Translations under genes and position numbers: made by a program
Source of the DNA: Thelephora terrestris
Lineage: Eukaryota; Basidiomycota; Agaricomycetes; Thelephorales; Thelephoraceae
Length of the DNA: 64,000 bases
Direction of reading: 5' to 3'
Assembly (NCBI GenBank): GCA_015956445.1
Contig: WIUZ02000033.1
Coordinates: forward strand, 1-64,000
Notes under the pieces: model-generated
Databases searched by the model: none
The model's input: only the letters and a program-made list of their open reading frames with translations
What the model was told of the DNA's origin: nothing
Shown: piece by piece, positions 57,679 to 64,000 of the stretch
Position numbering within the stretch: the stretch's first letter is position 1
How the letters are laid out: each line of letters opens with the position of its first letter

Positions 57679-59089
57679 CCCAGGCGGGAAGCCCAGATCA
57701 GATTTTTGGGCTTTAGTGGTTGGTTCAGAGGGCGGGCAAAGTGTGGGAATTCGTTGATCCGTCTCTTCCAATCCGACTTTTTCGTTCAAAAAAACCGTGT
57801 CACCGCATTCAACGCTCTCGAGTCCGAGATTGATACATTGACCGTGGAACCCCTCGAGTTCACTTGCATCTTGATGAACACTCGCGTGATTAACCAAGTT
57901 GCGAGTTGCTCATAGGAGGGGAGAATGACACGTTCAAAACGAGGCATTTTTTCGGTCCCTTTTCGCTTTTTTACGAGGAGGGCCTTTACGAGGTGCCTAA
58001 CATAGAACATAGCCCCTGTCTACTGTTTCACGACGCGTCCATGAGATGCATACCTAGTTCATGTTACCTTCCATTTAGATGCTCTCGAAAATATCGATCG
58101 TGGAACCCTTCGTCTTCACTTGTACTGGTCTGAGCCAGGTTTCGAAGCCCCTCTGCACCATCCTCTAAAAGTGGATCTTCTCCGGCGAATTATATGATCA
58201 CTGTCATGTCCGTGGACCCGGAGCTGGCGCATTATCAGTATATTCACCCCAAAGCTATCAGAGGTCAAACCTCGACGGATATTAATTGGCTTTCCTAGCA
58301 TCCTGAGGGATTTGGATGAGGGATCTTCGGAGAGCGATACAAGATCTGGGCTGTGAAAATCAATTACAAAAAGAAATGCCACCATCGTCTTCAGGCGAGG
58401 TATTTGGAGCAAAGGTCAGTATGCTGTTCTATTCGTCGTCTGCTTGTTGCGCTAATAATTGGGAACACCGTAGACACTCTCGACTGGAAAGGCTTGAACT
58501 TCATAAAATATGGTTGTGGTGACTTAAATTGGGTTACCACGCATCACAGATTGACCACGACGAAAGGAGGTGCCATGCATCTGGGTATCGGACACCTGTT
58601 TCAACGGCTCTAGTTGCGCATATTTCAAACCTCAATAATGCAAAATTCTCGGGTTAGAGAAATCCACCGACGCAGCTTACGAGATCGCGAGTCAAAGGCT
58701 CTTTGGCGTCTTTGATAAATTCAAGCTGCTTGGACATGGGGATGTTGCGCACACGCTCATGGATGCTCTTGCGTGAGCCCTTCCCTCTAATTCCTGCTAC
58801 GAACTGAGAAAATGCTTCCTCAGTCCGAACCTATCCCTCCCAGCGAACATGATCCATCGACACAATCTCACCGCCACAGGAATATCCTCATAGCGAAATT
58901 TGGCGTGTCGTTGAAAGTGAAGTTGACCCTCCTGTCAACACGGTTTTCGATGACGAATTATCTAGACATCAACTCTCCTCTGGAAGATAGGCAGGGTTAT
59001 TCTGGGTGCCGATGAACTGCGCTAAGACTTTGTCCTGATGCTAGGTCCAACTCTGAGTGGCTCAGGTTTGTGATGGGCACATTGGAAAG
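57679..59089. other. Gene-free stretch, no gene seen
   Basis: About 1.4 kb with short open frames only. It marks the passage from the gene-dense part to the repeat-rich end of the window. Confidence 0.45.
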
Positions 59090-59290
59090 TGAATTGTGAA
59101 AGAAACCAGGGGTTTTGCTCAAAAGATACCCACTGGGTTCCTGAGTGGGCACTTTTACAAAGTACCCACCGGGCAAAATGTGGGCGAATTGATGGGTATC
59201 TTTTAAAAAGTACCCAGAAAGTGCCTAGTGGGTAACGACTGGGCAAATAGTTTCAAAACCCACAATGAACTCACAATGTACCCACTGAGT
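59090..59290. repeat. Cluster of short inverted and direct repeats
   Basis: GTACCCAC-like and GTGGGTA-like words recur in both orientations. AAAAGATACCCAC near 59120 faces ATGGGTATCTTTT near 59193, and several GTACCCA words lie near 59165, 59211 and 59277. The arrangement could form hairpins and resembles a small non-autonomous element; its ends are not clear. Confidence 0.55.
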
Positions 59291-59696
59291 AAGTACCTCC
59301 TTGCCCCCAGTGACTGCTCCCGATCTCCTGCTAGATTACAATCTTCTGATCTCGGGCTCGTAGACTTCCCCTTTTATTCCTGTTTTGCACACTTGCTCCG
59401 TCCTCTCGGTAATACCTATCACAGCATCATTCCAACTTCCCGATGCCCCGTCTGTTCCCCTACCTCGCATTTGACTCTTGTTTATCCCCTTCTATTTACT
59501 TGTTCTTGTTCTCCCACTGTTTCTCCATTTGTTCACAACTTTTCCCATCTCTTTCGCGTAGATTGTGCTATCGTTACCTATAAATACCCTGTACTAGCTA
59601 GCTGAATGAGGAGAAACCCCCAGGCCTCTTCACACCTCTTTTCCCTTCTGCCTGAATGACCTGATCATTGCTAAGTGCTCGCCCCTCGCTTTGCCA

Positions 59697-59765
59697 TCAA
59701 TCCCAATAGCCCCATAGTCCCAATAGTCCCCTAGCCCCCCTAGCCCACTAAACCCCCTAGCTCAT
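59697..59765. repeat. Low-complexity C-rich simple repeat
   Basis: A run of imperfect CCCATAG/CCCAATAG/CCCCTAG words. Flanking bases (59291-59696 and 59766-59960) are CT-rich but contain no recognised gene. Confidence 0.7.
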
Positions 59766-59960
59766 TGCCATCGTCTAACAAGGAGTTCGCTAGTACAGAG
59801 TTCTCTCCCTTGTCCTGATGTCTTCTCGACCTACTGTGTTTCCCTCTGCCTTACTGAGCTTCTCCCCTCTTCCCAACCTCTGCACAACCAGTGACCCCTC
59901 ACCTTCACTCCTGCTATTCTGGTTGTGTCCTGACTCCACCTGGATAGTAGCAGTTCACTG

Positions 59961-60219
59961 GAAGTGTACCAGTGTGGTATATTCTGAAATTACTAAGGCC
60001 TTCAACCATGATGTACCAAAATTTGGCAAACCATCAGGAAACTGTGGGAACACTGAAAGGAAACTGGGGAAACTGGGAACATCATAAACTCATTCAAAAT
60101 GTTCCCAATTTCTCTGTTTCCTTTCAGTGTTCCCACAGTTTCCTGATGGTTTGCTAAATTTTGGTACATCCTGGTCGAAGGCCTTAGTACTTTCAGGATA
60201 TACCACACTGGTACACTTC
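59961..60219. repeat. Long near-perfect inverted repeat (possible MITE)
   Basis: The left arm starts GAAGTGTACCAGTGTGGTAT and the right arm ends ATACCACACTGGTACACTTC. The two arms of about 120 bp each pair along their length (AAATTTGGCAAACCATCAGG against CCTGATGGTTTGCTAAATTT, GGGAACACTGAAAGGAAAC against TTTCCTTTCAGTGTTCCC), around a loop near 60090. Translation of both strands gives nearly the same peptide, which comes from the symmetry and is not a gene. A foldback element or hairpin small-RNA source is possible. Confidence 0.85.
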
Positions 60220-60244
60220 TGGCACACCGTTAAGGCTCAATTTG

Positions 60245-60560
60245 AATTTTACTGACTCAGAACACCATGATCACACCACTGGGAACACTGAAAAGAACAC
60301 TGTGAATGAGCCCCTCAGGAACACCATGGTTAATTTCTTTGGGAAAATTCATGGTTTACCCTCAAATTACTTAATCAGGACATCAAGGTCACATGACCTG
60401 GGAAACTGTGGGTTCACTCAGGGTTTTCTTTCAATGAGCCACTCAGGGACATCATGGGTATTTCTTTGGGAAAATTCATGATGTTCCCATGTGTAACCTA
60501 ATGGGAACACTGAGATCACATGACCAGGAACACCATGAATGTACTGAGCATTTCCTGTGC
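60245..60560. repeat. Tandem repeat, period about 128 bp, about 2.5 copies
   Basis: A block beginning AATGAGCC at 60305 and ending GGGAAAATTCATG at 60353 recurs at 60433-60480 with few changes. TCACATGACC words recur at the same 128-bp spacing near 60389 and 60516, and the flanking halves also align. The repeat shares the GGGAACACTG word with the inverted repeat to its left. Confidence 0.75.
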
Positions 60561-60856
60561 TGGCAACACTCTAAGGAAATCGGCCTGGACATTTTGAATG
60601 TACTGTACGCACACAACCACTCCAGCGGTCATCCGTCATCACTGCAGCTGCTGCCGCTGCCTAATTACTGGTCATCGATCATCACTGGGACTGCCAGCAC
60701 CTCAAAACAGCTGTCAGCAGTCATCAAGGGTGGGCGCTTAAACTTTTTTCTTGAATTTTTCGCCCTCCACTGTTCGGAATATGATGAAATATGGATACAA
60801 TGGGCACATATATAGTTTTATTTCTTGAATACAAGACATATACTACAGTTGTACAT

Positions 60857-63304
60857 TTATTCACCATCCCAGTTCATCCACAGTGTAGTAGCATCCTTAA
60901 TCAAAAAGTCCTTCCTGATACATATATCCAGCTTAACCCCTGGACCCCTGTTTTCAGCATCTGATTCATTTGGCTCATCGTCCTGATCTGCATAGATGTC
61001 ACCAAGGCAATCTGCTGGAGCACTCCCAATGACCTCCTGAATTGCCTCATTGATTGACTTTGATGAGTCAATTTCATCATAGCAGACCTCACCACCATTG
61101 ACATTGACATCCTCCTGATTCTTCTCCTCTTCACCATCATCCTTCCTTTTAAGACTCTTGTAAAATTCCTGGTCTGTGCCAATCCGATCCAAGAGTAGTG
61201 TTCAAGCTTCTTTACTTGTAAGACTCTCATATGATAGATTGAGATTGCTTTTCCCAGTGGAACAGAGTTGGAATGCCTATAGTTACATCAGATATGAGAA
61301 GGGGTTCAATTACTATTGGAAAATACCTTTTGACAAGATCAGGGACATTGATTGCCTCATGTCCATTTACTAACCAACTGACAGACTGGTTCCAGACCAC
61401 AGGTAGACCCTTTTCAAAGGTCACCATGTCTGGCTCAATCCCCTGGCTCAATTGTTCCATAATACTTTTGACAATGTCCTGGAGGGCAGAATGTCTGATC
61501 GCAAGCTTGAGAACTCGCTGGATTCCAACATTACATGGCTGGAAAAGTCCTGTGCAATTGCTGGAAAATAATGAATCCAGATCCATGGATAGGTGATATA
61601 CCTCCAATCACGAAATTCTGCTGATTGATGAACAGACCAGCTATCGATCTGCCAGATACAGGTCTGATTTCCATCTTTCCTGTGGAGTTCAAAATATGGT
61701 ACAAGGATGTTTTGAACATAGTTCTGCATAGTGGACAAGGTTGACCAGTGGTTGGAACCTCCAGACTCAAAGCAGAACTTCAGCACCTGGGTTGCCTTCT
61801 GGTATTCAGGAGTGTCTGATGTTGATAATGAATGAAAGGTGGACCCAGCGTAGATGGCTTGGAATGGTAGGACATCTCCGTTCATTGAGATTCCTACCAC
61901 AACTGTGAACCCCCGTTTCTCATCCTTCCCAACAATTTCAACCTGCTTTGACCCCTTGGGAGCATATGTTTCTGTGGCACCAGCAGCATAGATGACCAAA
62001 GTCTGGTCAGTGTTGAAAATGACTTCAATGACCACACTGTCCTCAGAGATTGTGTGCACAAAGCGCAAAAAAGTGTCGGTGAGGATATATGTGACTCCAT
62101 CAGGAATTTTTTTTCCAGGGCAGGTAGATTGCCTGAGTGACCACTTCATCTCATCTCCTTGGAGGAATTTCTGAACAAAAGATTCGCAACACCGAAAGTA
62201 ATCCCGAGTGTAGTGTTTGTGAACCTTGCGAACAAGTGAGATCTCAAAGATTTGAGGAGCCCTGGTAGTGATGATCCTGATCATAATACCATGAATTGAG
62301 GTGAGGTCAAGGCGAACGGAGGTTGCACGCAGTGAGGTCAAGGTAATTTTTGATCTCAGAGAGTAGATTGGGATGCTTGGACTATTTTTAGTGTTGATTG
62401 TGGCTTTGTAAGTTATAGATAAAATGAACTTACAAATACATCAAATCGTATTTGGTTACCACCTGGAAGAAATCCCTTTCGAACATCCGCAAGAGTTTTT
62501 TCTGACCAAACAATCTTATCTTTCTGAGTCTTGTTGCGCCAGTCACTGAGCCGCTGATAAGTGAGATGCTCAAACCTCCTGTCCCAATGTCGAAGCACTC
62601 GAATGATCTCATTAAGATTTGGCTTTCCTTTTTGCTCCTGGACTGCTCGGTTGATCATTGGCCAGAAAGTTGCAGACTTCCAGTTGATATTCCGACTCTC
62701 TGTAGTATCACATTTTGAGGCCTTATATGGCTGACCAGCTTTTTTCTTCTCCTTCTGTTTTAGTGCTGAGACAAATAGCTTCTTGGGGCAAGTAGAAGCA
62801 GCAACCTCTGATCGGGTTGGAACATCAAAGTCAGAAACAGATTCTTCCTAGAAAGTCATAAGTATATGACTAAAAACTGTTGAGATAAACAAAACCTACA
62901 GAAGTAGCTTCCCCAATATCAGCTCTTGATTCAATCTGAGCCTTTTCCTTGAGCTTTGTTCGATGTTTCCTCTGTGAAAGTCAGTTTTGTTCACATCTAC
63001 GAGCCTTTTTAGAGAGTCGTTCTGCTTCCTCCTTCCATTGCAGTTCTGCATACTCCCGTCCATCTCTCTGTTCATTTTCTCGCTTCCTTTTTTGCCAGCT
63101 TGCATAAACCTCTCCAGGTGGTACTTTTGAGAAGAAGTTATGTAAGTCGGATTGCTTTGTTGCCTTTGTGGAAGATGGAGGGGGTAGTTCTGAATCAGAG
63201 ACCTGTGCAGAGCTGTTTTCTGATGGGAAGGCAGATGGAGGTGGGTATTCCGAATCTGAGACATGTACAGATCTGTTTCCTGAAGAGAAGCCAGATGAGT
63301 ACAT
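60857..63304 (-). mobile_element. Decayed DDE_1 (pogo/Tigger-like) transposase gene
   Basis: The N-terminal part reads SDLHNFFSKVPPGEVYASWQ and KRKRENEQRDGREYAELQ, then RRCEQN followed by an in-frame TGA at 62981-62983. Further exons give LNEIIRVLRHWDRRFEHLTY, LTSLRATSVRLDLTSIHGI and the catalytic core: NTDQTLVIYAAGATETYAP (first Asp), FTVVVGISMNGDVLPFQAIY, WQIDSWSVHQSAEF (second Asp), NCTGLFQPCNVGIQRVLK (third position Asn instead of Asp). The tail is acidic. This is the DDE_1 family common in basidiomycete genomes. The stop replaces an expected Arg (CGA to TGA), and the third acid is changed, so the copy is dead. The region is poor in CpG. Terminal repeats of the whole element were not found. 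Confidence 0.8.
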
Positions 63305-63306
63305 TA

Positions 63307-63898
63307 GTTAATGGTTCCTATTAACACCGAAATTGATTTTTGGCCACCCCGATTCGAATACCCTTGCAATCCCCTCAAAATCAAGTGGGATGTCTAGCTA
63401 CATAGCCAATCTATAAACTGAGAAAAATTTCAGAGCAAAAACATACAAATTGCCCATAATACAGCATTCAGAGCGGTCCCACACTGAAATCGTGACACAT
63501 CAGTCCTGTTAACAGCATCACACATCACTGTCACACGTGTCACACGATCTCCCCTCAGGCAGTAAAATAGCACTACTGCCTGCTGAGAGGGATAAATTGC
63601 CTTGGGAAGGTGCCACATATGAGCCAACATGATAGTAAGATGCTTTTGATACAAAATATTACTGTGGTTTGTTGTTTTGGGTAACAATTTGCTTGTAAAA
63701 ACTTTCATCAATTTTGTGCTTTTGACGCAACTTTAAGATATCTCACATTAACCTTTGTAAAAAATAACAAAATACCATAAGCATGTAGAATAAGCCATAG
63801 GCTATATACCAGTACCAATTTTGTAGTTATAACTCATGTGTGGTGAGCAAAAAACCCGTTTGTTAAGAGGAATGATGGTTTTAATAGGAACCATTAAC
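63307..63898. mobile_element. Short element with 18-bp terminal inverted repeats and TA duplication
   Basis: GTTAATGGTTCCTATTAA at 63307-63324 is exactly inverted at 63881-63898, and each end is flanked by TA (63305-63306 and 63899-63900). This gives a 592-bp unit with the TA target duplication usual for the Tc1/mariner/pogo superfamily. It lies directly at the start codon of the transposase gene. It may be a MITE inserted next to it, or the left copy may be an inner repeat of the larger element. The inside is AT-rich and a 93-codon frame (63430-63711) shows no known domain. Confidence 0.65.
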
Positions 63899-64000
63899 TA
63901 CTGTAACTGTTGAGGGAGTCCAGAACAAGGGGGTTAAGAATGGGTGAAGGGTGGCCAGGGGAATCAGTATAATTACTGATGAAGACATCATAAGGAGTGG

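Noticed and set aside
59972-60208. Two nearly identical peptides on opposite strands
   Set aside because: They result from the inverted repeat and are not genes.
1-64000. CRISPR arrays, bacterial operons, rRNA or tRNA genes
   Set aside because: Introns and gene families are eukaryotic; no regularly spaced repeats of CRISPR type and no convincing tRNA or rRNA sequence were seen by eye.

Overview
The window is nuclear DNA of a filamentous basidiomycete, most likely an Agaricomycete. Genes are dense, on both strands, and split by very short introns (about 50-60 nt, GTRNGT...YAG). The gene families (NACHT-WD40 STAND proteins, BTB, F-box and SET proteins, an Egt1-type ergothioneine enzyme, pogo-like DDE_1 transposons) are typical of that group. 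The genus cannot be fixed from the sequence alone.

Layout. 1-13 kb: the end of an unknown gene at the left edge, an F-box protein, a truncated copy of a membrane-protein gene, a divergent ALG7/MRPL20 pair, and the first NACHT-WD40 gene (NLR-A). 13-20 kb: gene-poor, with relics of a GST and of the membrane-protein gene beside fuller copies of each. 20-37 kb: housekeeping genes, namely SEN54, ribosomal protein eS19, an atypical casein kinase 1, a delta-12 type fatty acid desaturase, a Plk4-like protein with a degenerate kinase domain, two tandem PCNA genes and a second F-box-like gene. 38-48 kb: two tandem NACHT-WD40 genes (NLR-B, NLR-C). 48-58 kb: EGT1, a DHHC palmitoyltransferase, an unknown membrane protein, a BTB protein and a SET-domain methyltransferase. 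58-64 kb: repeats and transposons, with a long inverted repeat, a tandem repeat with a period near 128 bp, a decayed DDE_1 transposase gene and a short element with TA-flanked terminal inverted repeats.

Main points of interest. (1) Three paralogous NACHT-WD40 genes share the same N-terminal exon and the same intron between the NACHT and WD40 parts. The 3' halves of two of them contain CpG-free tracts longer than 1 kb while the reading frames stay open; the third copy is CpG-rich. This looks like methylation-driven C-to-T mutation acting on duplicated immune-receptor-like genes. (2) The Plk4-like protein has Plk4-type polo boxes but has lost the HRD and DFG residues. (3) Of the two PCNA genes, one carries a long charged insert and the other lacks it. 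(4) The transposase has a stop that CGA-to-TGA mutation explains, the same mutation type as in the NLR genes.
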